A stretch of DNA of 64,000 bases from positions 124,001 to 188,000 of the forward strand of contig NZ_QWLV01000001.1 in the NCBI RefSeq assembly GCF_003515075.1, in the 5' to 3' direction. Positions 34,340 to 44,793 of the stretch are shown piece after piece. This DNA is from Sphingomonas gilva (GTDB lineage: Bacteria > Pseudomonadota > Alphaproteobacteria > Sphingomonadales > Sphingomonadaceae). Below the pieces are notes generated by a model that saw only the letters and a program-made list of their open reading frames with translations, was not told where the DNA came from and did no database searches. The translations under genes were made by a program, and so were the position numbers. Numbering within the stretch: position 1 is the first letter of the stretch; each line of letters starts with the position of its first letter.

Positions 34340-35002
34340 ATGGTTCGCTTTTCGTTCGCTGGTGAGGAACTGATCGCGCTGCGCGCGGGCGCGCTGTTCT
34401 GGCCGCGCCGGCGCGCGCTGATCGTCGCCGATCTGCATTTCGAAAAGGCGAGCTGGTTCGCGCGGTTCGGGCAGATGCTGCCGCCCTATGATTCGATCGC
34501 GACGCTGGCGGACCTGACCGCGCTGGTCGCCGCGACCGAAGCGCGCGAGCTGTGGTGCCTGGGCGATAGCTTCCACGATCCGCGCGGCTGCGAGCGGCTG
34601 CCCGCCAAGGCGCGCGAAATGCTGACGGCGCTGACGGCGAGCCTGCGCTGGGTGTGGATCACCGGCAACCATGACGCCGGATTGATCGACCATTGCGGCG
34701 GCGAGATCATCGTCGAGGCCGTGGTCGACGGCATCGTCATGCGGCACGAGGCCGAGGCGGACGAGACGCGGCCCGAGATGTCCGGGCACTTCCACCCCAA
34801 GCTTCGGCTCAACGTGCGCGGGCGCAACGTTGCGCGGCGCTGCTTCGTTGCGACCCCGGCGAAGCTGGTCCTGCCCGCTTTCGGCGCGCTGACCGGCGGG
34901 CTCGATGCGGGGCATCCCGAGATCGTCCGCGCGGTAGGGCCTGGGGCGGAGGCGCTGGTCGCGCTGGACGACCGGCTGTTGAGGTTCCCGCTGGCGGCTT
35001 GA
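34340..35002 (+). CDS. pdeM: ligase-associated DNA-damage-response endonuclease PdeM
   Basis: This 220-residue calcineurin-like metallophosphoesterase has its metal motifs in order: ALIVADLHFEKASW, LWCLGDSFHDP, WITGNHD and SGHFHPK. The sequence ALFWPRRRALIVADLHFEK is the recognisable opening of PdeM, which accompanies ATP-dependent ligase and Lhr-like helicase. Here it is separated from the helicase gene by a protease, a dipeptidase and MgtC. It is followed directly by a palindromic repeat. Confidence 0.87.
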   Translation: MVRFSFAGEELIALRAGALFWPRRRALIVADLHFEKASWFARFGQMLPPYDSIATLADLTALVAATEARELWCLGDSFHDPRGCERLPAKAREMLTALTASLRWVWITGNHDAGLIDHCGGEIIVEAVVDGIVMRHEAEADETRPEMSGHFHPKLRLNVRGRNVARRCFVATPAKLVLPAFGALTGGLDAGHPEIVRAVGPGAEALVALDDRLLRFPLAA

Positions 35003-35006
35003 AGAG

Positions 35007-35150
35007 ATCCTCCCCATGCGAAGCAGGGGGAGGGGGACCACCCGAAGGGTGGTGGAGGGGGAGCGCCCCGGGCGCTGCGCCTGCGGAACACCCCCTCCAC
35101 CACGCGACTTCGTCGCGCGGTCCCCCTCCCCGAGCAAGCTCGGGGAGGAT
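35007..35150. repeat. 144-bp inverted-repeat element between pdeM and msrA
   Basis: The ends ATCCTCCCC and GGGGAGGAT are perfect 9-bp inverted repeats. Inner arms include CACCCGAAGGGTGG, a CGCCCCGGGCG palindrome and CGACTTCGTCG. The section CCCCCTCCACCACGCGACTT and what follows matches the element at 18076-18199. It ends exactly one base before the msrA stop codon and fills the space between two convergent genes, where it could terminate both. Confidence 0.75.
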
Positions 35151-35819
35151 TTAGCCCTTCACCATTCCCGGAAACGCGGCCTTGAAGGCGGCGACCTTGG
35201 GCTTGTCCCAGCGCAGGATATAGGGGTGCACCGGGTTCTTTCGCGCGAAATCCTGGTGGTGCGTCTCGGCTGGGTAGAATCTGCCCGATTCGATCCTGGT
35301 CACGATCGGCTTGTTCCATGCGCCGGCCTTGCCGAGCTGGGCGATATAGGCGGCGGCGACGCGTTTCTGGTCGGGCGTCTGGGGGAAGATCGCGCTGCGA
35401 TAGCTGGGGCCGGTGTCCGGACCCTGGCGGTTCAACTGCGTGGGGTCGTGCGCGACCGCGAAATAGACGCGCAGCAGCTGGGCATAGCTGACGATGCGCG
35501 GATCGTAGCTGATGCGGATCGCCTCGGCATGGCCGGTGCGCTCGGTCGAAACGGCGCCGTAGTTGGCTGACTTGGCGGTGCCTCCGGCATAACCCGAGAC
35601 GACGTCGCGCACGCCTTTCACCTGTTCGAACACCGCCTCCATGCCCCAGAAGCAGCCGCCGGCGAGCACCGCGGTCTGCATGCCCTGGCCGCGCGGCACG
35701 TCGATCGCCACGCGCGGGATCGGCACGGCCTTCTCGCCGGCGATGGCGCCGGTGACGAGCGGCGCACCGATGAAGATCGCGGCCATCGTCGCGGCGGTGA
35801 AGATGAAGGCGGATTTCAT
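35151..35819 (-). CDS. msrA: peptide-methionine (S)-S-oxide reductase, exported
   Basis: This 222-residue MsrA has an added N-terminal signal peptide (MKSAFIFTAATMAAIFIGAPL, cleavage near AIAG). The active-site motif AGGCFWGMEAVF holds the nucleophilic Cys. VVSGYAGG, RTGHAEAIRISYDP, HDPTQLNRQGPD and FYPAETHHQDF are all conserved. Export implies repair of oxidised methionine in envelope proteins. The usual resolving cysteines near the C-terminus are absent, so the reductant pathway may differ. The stop lies directly at the repeat boundary. Confidence 0.92.
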   Translation of the reverse strand: MKSAFIFTAATMAAIFIGAPLVTGAIAGEKAVPIPRVAIDVPRGQGMQTAVLAGGCFWGMEAVFEQVKGVRDVVSGYAGGTAKSANYGAVSTERTGHAEAIRISYDPRIVSYAQLLRVYFAVAHDPTQLNRQGPDTGPSYRSAIFPQTPDQKRVAAAYIAQLGKAGAWNKPIVTRIESGRFYPAETHHQDFARKNPVHPYILRWDKPKVAAFKAAFPGMVKG

Positions 35820-35882
35820 GGGCGGCGTCTCCTTGATCCGGGCTCGGTCAAGCTACGCCGCAGTCTACACGATGGATGCGGC

Positions 35883-36008
35883 TCAGCCTATCAGCGGAAG
35901 GAAGGCGCTCGCCGCCTCGGCGGGCTTCAAGGCGATCACAGCGACCGCGCCCAGGGCGAAGCCGCCGGTGAACCGGTGGAAGAAGCTCGAGGTGAAAAGC
36001 TTGCGCAT
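35883..36008 (-). CDS. hypothetical 41-residue membrane protein
   Basis: A small ORF, MRKLFTSSFFHRFTGGFALG and onward, has a positively charged start, one hydrophobic helix (GGFALGAVAVIALKPAEAASA) and the terminal FLPLIG. The pattern of charge, helix and third-position GC looks like a genuine small inner-membrane or secreted protein. It lies between msrA and the aminotransferase on the same strand, with no clear Shine-Dalgarno. I do not know a function. Confidence 0.5.
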   Translation of the reverse strand: MRKLFTSSFFHRFTGGFALGAVAVIALKPAEAASAFLPLIG

Positions 36009-36101
36009 GATCGGCCTGCCCGGGTTTCGCTTTCGAGATGCTGTCAGGCTGGATAGACGGACCGAGCTGAACGATGCCTTGGACGATCGTTCACCGATTC
36101 G

Positions 36102-39096
<2,995 letters not shown>

Positions 39097-39140
39097 CGTC
39101 ACGGTCTGTAGTGGGGTTCTCCGCTGGATCAACCGTGCCA

Positions 39141-39285
39141 CCGTCACCCCCGCGAAGGCGGGGGCCGCTGGGTTTGTGGCATATCCTACGTTCGCGCTTG
39201 CCGACTGCGGCCCCTGCCTTCAGCCGCAGGCTGAAGTTTATCCTGAGCGCCTGCCTTGCAGGCAGTCGAAGGGCAGGGGCGACGG
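39141..39285. repeat. REP-type palindromic element (copy A), with nested insert
   Basis: Left arm CCGTCACCCCCGCGAAGGCG and right arm GGCAGGGGCGACGG surround the core GGGTTTGTGGCATATCC shared with copies at 47553, 47954 and 58484. In this copy the right half is split by about 50 bp containing AGCCGCAGGCT, TCCTGAGC and TCGAAGG around GCCTGCCTTGCAGGC, resembling the short repeat at 312-424. It lies between divergent genes. Confidence 0.7.
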
Positions 39286-39355
39286 CCATTTTTCGACGGT
39301 TGACGCCATCGCACCCCGACCGCATTACTCGACTAATACAGCAATCAGGGGAAGC

Positions 39356-41317
39356 ATGATGCGCGGATTGTTTCTGGCGGGTGGGGCGATGATCGCAGCG
39401 GCTCCGGCTCCGGCGCAGGAGGCCTCGCCGGCGGTCGCGGAGAAGCCGGCCGCGTTGGTCGCGGACGGCATTCCGCCGGTGCCGATGGCGATCGTCGAGG
39501 CGACGCGGCCCTATATGGAATATCGCACCGCGATCTTTCAGGGCTGGAGCCCGGCCGACCGATCGATGCTGGTCGCGACGCGCTTCGCCAACACCAACCA
39601 GCTGCACCGCGTGGCCGGTCCGATGATGGCGCGCGAGCAGATCAGCTTCGAGGCCGAGCCGGTGTTCGGCAGCTGGTCGCCCAAAGGCGACGTGATGGTG
39701 GTCAACAAGGATGTCGGCGGCAGCGAATTCTATCAGCTGTTCACGCTCGCGGACGGCAAGCTGACGCTGCTGACCGACGGCAAGAGCCGAAATTCGGGCC
39801 CGACCTGGAGCAAGGATGGGCGCTGGATCGCCTACACCTCCACCCGCCGGACGGGGGCCGACAACGACATCTATGTCATGGACCCGCGCGATCCGAAGAC
39901 CGACCGGCTGGTCGCCCAGGTCAAGGGCGGCGGCTGGGGCGTCGCCGATTTCGCGCCCGACGGGAAGAGCGCGGTCGTCAGCGAATATGTCTCGATCACC
40001 AAGTCCAACCTTCATCTGCTGGATATCGCCTCCGGCCGGATGACGCCGATCGGCGACCATGCGAGGCCGATCGCCTATGGCGGCGCGCAGTACGCGCCCG
40101 ACGGGACCTTGTGGGTCACCTCGGATGAGGGATCGGACTTCCAGCGGCTGGGGACGATCGACCTCCGCACCGGAAAGTTCACCCCGCGCAGCCCTGAGAA
40201 GAAGTGGGATGTCGACGGCTTCGACATAGCCGATGACGGCAGCTTCATCGTCTATGCGGTGAACGAGGCGGGCATCGGCCGGGTGCGGTTGATGGACGTC
40301 GGGACGGGCGCGGTGCGCAATGTCGGGGGATTGCCCACGGGATCGCTCGGCGGGATCGAGATCGCGCCCTGGGGGACGATCGGGCTGACGGTCACTTCGG
40401 CGACCAGCGCGACCGACGCCTATACGATCGATCCGGCGACCTTGAAAGTCACGCGCTGGACCAGGAGCGAGACCGGCGGACTCGATCCCGACGCCAATGT
40501 CGAGCCCGAGTTCGTCGAGACGAAGAGCTTCGACGGCGAGGCGGTGTCGGGCTTCCTCTATCGGCCGGACGCGAAGAAGTTTCCCGGCCGGCGGCCGCTG
40601 ATCGTCAACATCCATGGCGGCCCCGAAGCGCAGTTCACCCCCGGCTTTCTCGGCCGCAACAACTATCTGCTCAACGAGTTGGGCATCGCGATCTTCTACC
40701 CCAATGTCCGCGGCTCGGCAGGCTTCGGCAAGCGATTCGTCAGCCTCGACAACGGGCCCGACAAGCGTGAGGATTCGGTCAAGGACATCGGCGCGTTCCT
40801 CGACGTGCTCGACAAGGACGATAGCATCGATCCCAAGCGGATCGGCGTGACCGGCGGCAGCTATGGCGGCTATATGTGCTACGCCTCGGCGATCCGCTAC
40901 GGCGGGCGGCTGCGCGGCGCGAACTGCGTCGTCGCGATCAGCGATTTCGTCACCTTCCTCGAAAACACCCAGAGCTATCGCCGCGACCTGCGCCGCGTCG
41001 AATATGGCGATGAGCGCGATCCCGCGCAGCGCGCCAAGCTGAAGGCGATCAGCCCGCTGACGCGCGTCGCCGATCTCGACATCCCGCTGATGGTGGTGAC
41101 CGGCGGCAACGATCCGCGCGTCCCGGCGTCGGAGGCCGACCAGATCGTCAAGGCGGTGCGCGCGGGCGGCGGCACGGCTTGGCACCTGCTCGGCACCAAC
41201 GAAGGCCACGGCTTCGCCAAGAAGGAGAATGCCGATTACAATTTCTGGACGAGCCTGATGTTCTGGCGCGCGAACCTGCTGGGCGAGGGCAACGCGCAGA
41301 CGGCAGCGGCGAAGTAG
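39356..41317 (+). CDS. S9 family (prolyl oligopeptidase-like) serine peptidase, exported
   Basis: The protein has 653 residues with a signal peptide (MMRGLFLAGGAMIAAAPAPAQ). A WD/Kelch-like beta-propeller occupies about residues 60-390 (WSPKGDVMVV, GPTWSKDGRWIAYTS). The alpha/beta hydrolase domain follows, with Ser in GVTGGSYGGYM, Asp in VVTGGNDPRV and His in NEGHGF. It resembles acylaminoacyl-peptidase or dipeptidyl-peptidase enzymes that trim oligopeptides in the periplasm. AGGGGAAG lies close before two adjacent ATG codons, so the start is uncertain by one residue. Confidence 0.88.
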   Translation: MMRGLFLAGGAMIAAAPAPAQEASPAVAEKPAALVADGIPPVPMAIVEATRPYMEYRTAIFQGWSPADRSMLVATRFANTNQLHRVAGPMMAREQISFEAEPVFGSWSPKGDVMVVNKDVGGSEFYQLFTLADGKLTLLTDGKSRNSGPTWSKDGRWIAYTSTRRTGADNDIYVMDPRDPKTDRLVAQVKGGGWGVADFAPDGKSAVVSEYVSITKSNLHLLDIASGRMTPIGDHARPIAYGGAQYAPDGTLWVTSDEGSDFQRLGTIDLRTGKFTPRSPEKKWDVDGFDIADDGSFIVYAVNEAGIGRVRLMDVGTGAVRNVGGLPTGSLGGIEIAPWGTIGLTVTSATSATDAYTIDPATLKVTRWTRSETGGLDPDANVEPEFVETKSFDGEAVSGFLYRPDAKKFPGRRPLIVNIHGGPEAQFTPGFLGRNNYLLNELGIAIFYPNVRGSAGFGKRFVSLDNGPDKREDSVKDIGAFLDVLDKDDSIDPKRIGVTGGSYGGYMCYASAIRYGGRLRGANCVVAISDFVTFLENTQSYRRDLRRVEYGDERDPAQRAKLKAISPLTRVADLDIPLMVVTGGNDPRVPASEADQIVKAVRAGGGTAWHLLGTNEGHGFAKKENADYNFWTSLMFWRANLLGEGNAQTAAAK

Positions 41318-41337
41318 GAGGAGTTGGCGCGAAGAAT

Positions 41338-41501
41338 GTTTTTCACGCGGAGACGCGGAGACGCGGAGAAAAAGGAGAAGAGAGCAGTTTTGCCGCGCTA
41401 AGCGCCGCAGGCAACCTATCTTCACCTCTTTTATATTTTCCTCTTCGCGCTTTCGCGCGAACTCCCTCTTCCTCCGCGTCTCTGCGCCTCCGCGTGAAAA
41501 C
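41338..41501. repeat. 164-bp element with imperfect 30-bp terminal inverted repeats
   Basis: The left end is TTTTTCACGCGGAGACGCGG continuing as AGACGCGGAG. The right end is CTCCGCGTCTCTGCGCCTCC followed by GCGTGAAAAC. They are inverted copies with about two mismatches. The centre is AT-richer and purine- and pyrimidine-biased. Sequences like this recur between genes in many Proteobacteria. A third CGCGTGAA follows at 41521. No coding signal; it fills the gap between the S9 peptidase and the MBL gene. Confidence 0.6.
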
Positions 41502-41567
41502 CCTTCTTCTTCTTCGCCTTCGCGTGAACCAATTGACGGAAGCGGCACCGCTCGCCATCTCGCCCGC

Positions 41568-42230
41568 ATGACCGAACAGCCCCCTATGCGCGCGGCGATC
41601 GTGCCGGTGACGCCGCTGCAGCAGAACTGCACGCTTCTGTGGTGCACGAAGACGATGCGCGGGGCGTTCGTCGACCCCGGCGGCGACCTGCCCAAGCTGC
41701 GCGCGGCGGCGGCGCATCACGGCGTGACGATCGAGAAGGTCCTGCTGACCCACGGCCATATCGACCATTGCGGCGAGGCCGGGACCTTCGCCAAGGAACT
41801 CGGCGTGCCGATCGAGGGGCCGCACGAGGCCGATCGCTACTGGATCGCCAAGCTGGAGGATGACGGCCGCGCCTACGGCATTCCCGGTCGCGTGTTCGAG
41901 CCCGATCGCTGGCTGGAGCAGGGCGATCGGGTCACCGTCGGTGAACTGGTGTTCGACGTCTATCATTGCCCGGGCCACACGCCGGGGCATGTGGTGTTCC
42001 ACCACCCGCCATCGAAGCTGGCGCTGGTGGGCGACGTGCTGTTCGCCGGATCGATCGGCCGCACCGATTTCCCGCTGGGCAACCATCAGGACCTGCTCGA
42101 CGCGATCACCACGCGGCTGTGGCCGCTAGGCGGCGAGACGCGCTTCGTGCCCGGCCACGGCCCGATGTCGAGCTTCGCCGCCGAGCGCGCGAGCAACCCT
42201 TATGTAAGCGACGCCGCGCTCGCCGCCTGA
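41568..42230 (+). CDS. metallo-beta-lactamase fold hydrolase (glyoxalase II-like, YcbL type)
   Basis: This 220-residue protein has the zinc motif LLTHGHIDHCGEAG, the third His in YHCPGHTPGHVVFH, Asp in ALVGDVLFAGSIGRTD and the last His in FVPGHGPMS. The GSIGRTDFPLGNH stretch is typical of the short YcbL-type hydroxyacylglutathione hydrolases that lack the C-terminal helical domain of GloB. It probably hydrolyses a thioester in the cytoplasm. The exact substrate is not determined. Confidence 0.87.
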   Translation: MTEQPPMRAAIVPVTPLQQNCTLLWCTKTMRGAFVDPGGDLPKLRAAAAHHGVTIEKVLLTHGHIDHCGEAGTFAKELGVPIEGPHEADRYWIAKLEDDGRAYGIPGRVFEPDRWLEQGDRVTVGELVFDVYHCPGHTPGHVVFHHPPSKLALVGDVLFAGSIGRTDFPLGNHQDLLDAITTRLWPLGGETRFVPGHGPMSSFAAERASNPYVSDAALAA

Positions 42231-42270
42231 CCAAGGAACGCGGCCGGCGGCCGCTCGTTGAGAGGGCGCA

Positions 42271-42705
42271 ATGATGCGCTTCTTCCTTGTGTTCGCCCTG
42301 CTGCTTGCGGGCTGCGGCCTGCCCCGCGATCCCGATGAAACGCTGAAGCACATCCGCGAGGACAAGATCATGCGGGTCGGCGCGATCGAGCGCGCCGACC
42401 GGCCGACCGGTGCGGCCGAAGCCGTGTTCGTCCGCCGGATCGCCGATCGGCTCGACGCGCGGGTCGCGCTCAGGACCGGCGATACCGAGCGTCTGCTCGA
42501 AGCGCTGAAGGCGGGCGAACTGGATCTGGTGGTGGGGCCGCTGTCGCGGAAATCGCCTTGGGCGGCCGAAGTGGCGCTGATCGACCCTTTGACCAAGGAG
42601 GGCGACACGCCGCCATTGCCCTTCTCCGCCGCGGCGCCCGCCGGCGAGAATGCGTGGGTCAGCCTGCTCGAGGCCGAGGCGCGCGACCTGCGGGGCGGCG
42701 CGTGA
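42271..42705 (+). CDS. short lipoprotein resembling a truncated solute-binding protein
   Basis: The protein has 144 residues with a clean lipobox LLAGC at residue 15. The next part, TLKHIREDKIMRVGAIERAD, and LDLVVGPLSRKSPWAAEVALI look like the first lobe of family 3 periplasmic binding proteins (residue-binding DLVVGP and 'T+PY' regions). The usual second lobe is missing: the chain ends at about half the normal 230-260 residues. The stop overlaps the CDF transporter GTG by four bases, so it could be a metal- or substrate-presenting partner. I cannot assign a ligand. Confidence 0.6.
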   Translation: MMRFFLVFALLLAGCGLPRDPDETLKHIREDKIMRVGAIERADRPTGAAEAVFVRRIADRLDARVALRTGDTERLLEALKAGELDLVVGPLSRKSPWAAEVALIDPLTKEGDTPPLPFSAAAPAGENAWVSLLEAEARDLRGGA

Positions 42706-43727
42706 GCCTCGACACATTTCCCGAGGCGATCCGCGACGACGTCCGCCGCGCCAGGCGGCTGGAATATTGGAACATCGGCTGGACGATCAGCATCATCGTC
42801 GTGATGGGGCTGGCGATGGGCGGCAGCCAGACGATGAAGACCGCCTGGGTGGAGGACACGCTGGGCCTCATCCCGCCGATCGCCTTCCTGGTCGCGCTCA
42901 AGATCGAAGCGAAGCCGCACAGCAAGCTGTTCCCCTTCGGCTTCGACCGGGCGCAGGGGCTCGCCTTCCTGATCGCGGCGGTGGCGCTGGCGCTCGTCGG
43001 CGCGATGCTGCTGTGGGATGCGGCGGGCACGCTGATCGCGCGGGAGCACGCGATGGTCGGATCGATCCGCATCCTCGGTCGCGACATCTGGCTGGGCTGG
43101 ATCATGATCGCGGCGCAGCTTTATTCGATCGTCCCGCCCTTCATCATCGGCCGGATGGAGCTGCCGCTGGCCGAACGCATGCAGGACGAGGTGCTGTACA
43201 CCGACGCCAAGATGAACAAGGCCAACTGGATGACCGGCGTCGCGGGGCTGGGCGGGGTCATCGGGCTGGGGATGGGCTGGTGGTGGGCGGATTCGGTCGC
43301 CGCGGCGATCATCTCGATCGACATCATCCGGGACGGCTGGCGCGCGCTGAAGATCGCCAGCGCCGAGTTGATCGACGGGCTGCCGCGCAAGCTGGGCGCA
43401 ACCGAGCCGGACCCGGACGCCGTTGCGCTGATGGAGCGCCTGGAGCGCTTCTATCCCGATGCCAAGGCCCGCGTGCGCGATACGGGGCGCTACATGCGCG
43501 CAGAGGTGATCGGCGCCAGCCCGGGCGAACCTCCGGACCTGATCGCGCTATGGCCGGGCGATCCCGACCGGGGATGGCGCTTGGCGGAGGTCAGCTTTCT
43601 GCCCGACAAGGGCATCGGCCCGATCATGTCGGCTCGCGCCGACGCTAGGGTCCAAACCCGATTAGGACAGGGCCGTGACGGAGCGGATCTTGGCGCACGG
43701 CTAGGAGCAAGGAGGGAGCGATGCTGA
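42702..43727 (+). CDS. cation diffusion facilitator family transporter with element-derived tail
   Basis: The protein has 341 residues with about five or six hydrophobic helices. KPHSKLFPFGFDRAQGLAFL and WWADSVAAAIISIDIIRDGW are the paired CDF regions around transmembrane helices 3 and 5, the latter carrying metal-site Asp residues. It would export a divalent metal such as Zn, Fe or Mn against protons. The GTG start overlaps the upstream lipoprotein gene. The final 27 residues (from ARVQTRLGQG) and the stop codon are encoded by the inverted-repeat element that begins at 43644; the native C-terminus was probably lost just after SARAD. Confidence 0.82.
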   Translation: MSLDTFPEAIRDDVRRARRLEYWNIGWTISIIVVMGLAMGGSQTMKTAWVEDTLGLIPPIAFLVALKIEAKPHSKLFPFGFDRAQGLAFLIAAVALALVGAMLLWDAAGTLIAREHAMVGSIRILGRDIWLGWIMIAAQLYSIVPPFIIGRMELPLAERMQDEVLYTDAKMNKANWMTGVAGLGGVIGLGMGWWWADSVAAAIISIDIIRDGWRALKIASAELIDGLPRKLGATEPDPDAVALMERLERFYPDAKARVRDTGRYMRAEVIGASPGEPPDLIALWPGDPDRGWRLAEVSFLPDKGIGPIMSARADARVQTRLGQGRDGADLGARLGARRERC

Positions 43728-43958
43728 AGCATCGTGACCAACGCGCGGCCGGGCCCCCGCAAAGTAATACTTTGCGGGGAGCCCCGACGCCGCTGTGCGC
43801 CAAAAGCCGCCCGCCGCCGGAGGTGGTCGCCCGGAGAGGCCCGCTGGCCGCGTCGCTTGCTTGCGCGTAGCACCAGCTACGCGTCTGCGCCGCGCTCCTT
43901 CCCAGCGGGCCTCTCCGGGCGATCACGATCCCTGTCCTAATTGGGTTTGGACCCTAGC
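43644..43958. mobile_element. 315-bp non-autonomous inverted-repeat element with nested hairpins
   Basis: The terminal inverted repeats are 29 bp with one mismatch (GCTAGGGTCCAAACCCGATT... and its complement at 43930-43958). Inside are a 7-bp palindrome (43719-43734), an 11-bp stem with a 3-base loop (CCCCGCAAAGT/ACTTTGCGGGG, 43755-43779) and a 20-bp perfect inverted repeat (43828-43847 with 43902-43921). That last pair encloses an 8-bp hairpin (43864-43883). It has no transposase ORF, so it looks like a MITE or a structured repeat. It supplies the stop codon of the CDF gene on one strand and of the MAPEG gene on the other. Confidence 0.7.
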
Positions 43959-44394
43959 CCATCGGCACCGTCTCGACCGGAACCGTCTCGATCGGCTGGG
44001 TGATCGTGCCGGCTGTCCAGAAGGGCAGGGCTGCGGCGTAGAGGCCGAGGCCGATCGTCACGGTCATCGTCACCGCCGCGCCGATTATCCGGCCGCGCGG
44101 CAACCCGTCCATGCCGAGGCCGTGGAGCACCCGGCCGATGAGGAAGATCACCGCCACCGCCCACAGCCAGAACGACGTTCCCCGGGCGAACTCGACCAGC
44201 GCGATCAGGATCAGGACGATCGGGGCGAACTCGGCGAAATTGGCGTGCGCGCGCATCCGCCCCAGCACGCGTTCGTTGCCGCCATCGCCCAGCGGCACTT
44301 TTTCCGACATGCGCAGCCGGCCGACTCGCCAGGCCAGCCAGGCGTTGATCAGGGCGGCGGCGCCCGCGGTGGTCAGTGCGATCGGCAGGATCAT
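43954..44394 (-). CDS. MAPEG family membrane protein
   Basis: The protein has 146 residues and four transmembrane helices. The MAPEG pattern is seen in RMRAHANFAEFAPIVLILIALVE, the glutathione-site Arg/Asn/Glu region of the family, followed by GRVLHGLGM. Eukaryotic members conjugate glutathione or make leukotrienes; bacterial functions are mostly unknown. GGGGGAAG before the ATG fixes the start. The TAG stop lies within the terminal repeat of the neighbouring element. Confidence 0.85.
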   Translation of the reverse strand: MILPIALTTAGAAALINAWLAWRVGRLRMSEKVPLGDGGNERVLGRMRAHANFAEFAPIVLILIALVEFARGTSFWLWAVAVIFLIGRVLHGLGMDGLPRGRIIGAAVTMTVTIGLGLYAAALPFWTAGTITQPIETVPVETVPMG

Positions 44395-44441
44395 CTGTCT
44401 TCCCCCTGTTCGCCGCGAGTGCTCGCATGCGCGCCGATCGC

Positions 44442-44469
44442 TTGCAAGGGCAGGGAAAATCGCTATAGG
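44442..44469 (+). promoter_or_regulatory. promoter of the rpmF-plsX-fabH block
   Basis: TTGCAA and TATAGG are separated by 16 bp. Transcription would start near 44476, giving a 5' leader of about 115 bases that contains the hairpin at 44493-44518. Confidence 0.5.
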
Positions 44470-44492
44470 CGCGGTTCGCTCGCGATTCAGCC

Positions 44493-44518
44493 CGGCCGCT
44501 CCGCGCCGAGAGCGGCCG
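44493..44518 (+). promoter_or_regulatory. leader hairpin before rpmF
   Basis: CGGCCGCTC and GAGCGGCCG form a perfect 9-bp stem with an 8-base loop, in the predicted untranslated leader and 73 bases before the rpmF ATG. No U-tract follows, so an attenuator is unlikely. RNA stability or protein-binding control is possible. Confidence 0.35.
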
Positions 44519-44591
44519 ACCAGCCAGTCGGTTGCCTTCTCTGCGGACCCCGGCGGTATCGCCCCGATATTATCACTGCTAAGGTGCCGAA

Positions 44592-44771
44592 ATGGCCGTT
44601 CCCAAGAGAAAAACTTCGCCGTCCAAGCGCGGCATGCGCCGCAGCCACGATTCGCTGTCGGTGGAGGCCTTTCAGGAGTGCCCCAATTGCGGCGAGCTGA
44701 AGCGGCCGCACAACCTGTGCACCGCCTGCGGCCACTATAACGGCCGCGAGATCGTCTCGGTCGACGCCTGA
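44592..44771 (+). CDS. rpmF: 50S ribosomal protein L32
   Basis: This 59-residue ribosomal protein begins [19 protein letters not shown], the standard L32 opening. The zinc-ribbon cysteines CPNCG and CTACG are intact, so this is the zinc-binding form. It stands 22 bp before plsX in the arrangement rpmF-plsX-fabH, widespread in bacteria and linking ribosome and membrane-lipid synthesis. The yceD/DUF177 gene often placed before rpmF is not here; a MAPEG gene on the opposite strand takes its place. Confidence 0.97.
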   Translation: MAVPKRKTSPSKRGMRRSHDSLSVEAFQECPNCGELKRPHNLCTACGHYNGREIVSVDA

Positions 44772-44793
44772 TCACGTCTAGGAGAGTCGCGAA

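Noticed and set aside
41338..41501. Short tandem CGCGGAGA units considered as a CRISPR-like array
   Set aside because: There are no regular spacers or full-length repeats, and no cas genes. The units form the arms of an inverted repeat.
43734..43940. Short ORFs inside the 315-bp element considered as a transposase or toxin
   Set aside because: The frames simply translate the palindromes, have no start with a ribosome site, and show no domain.
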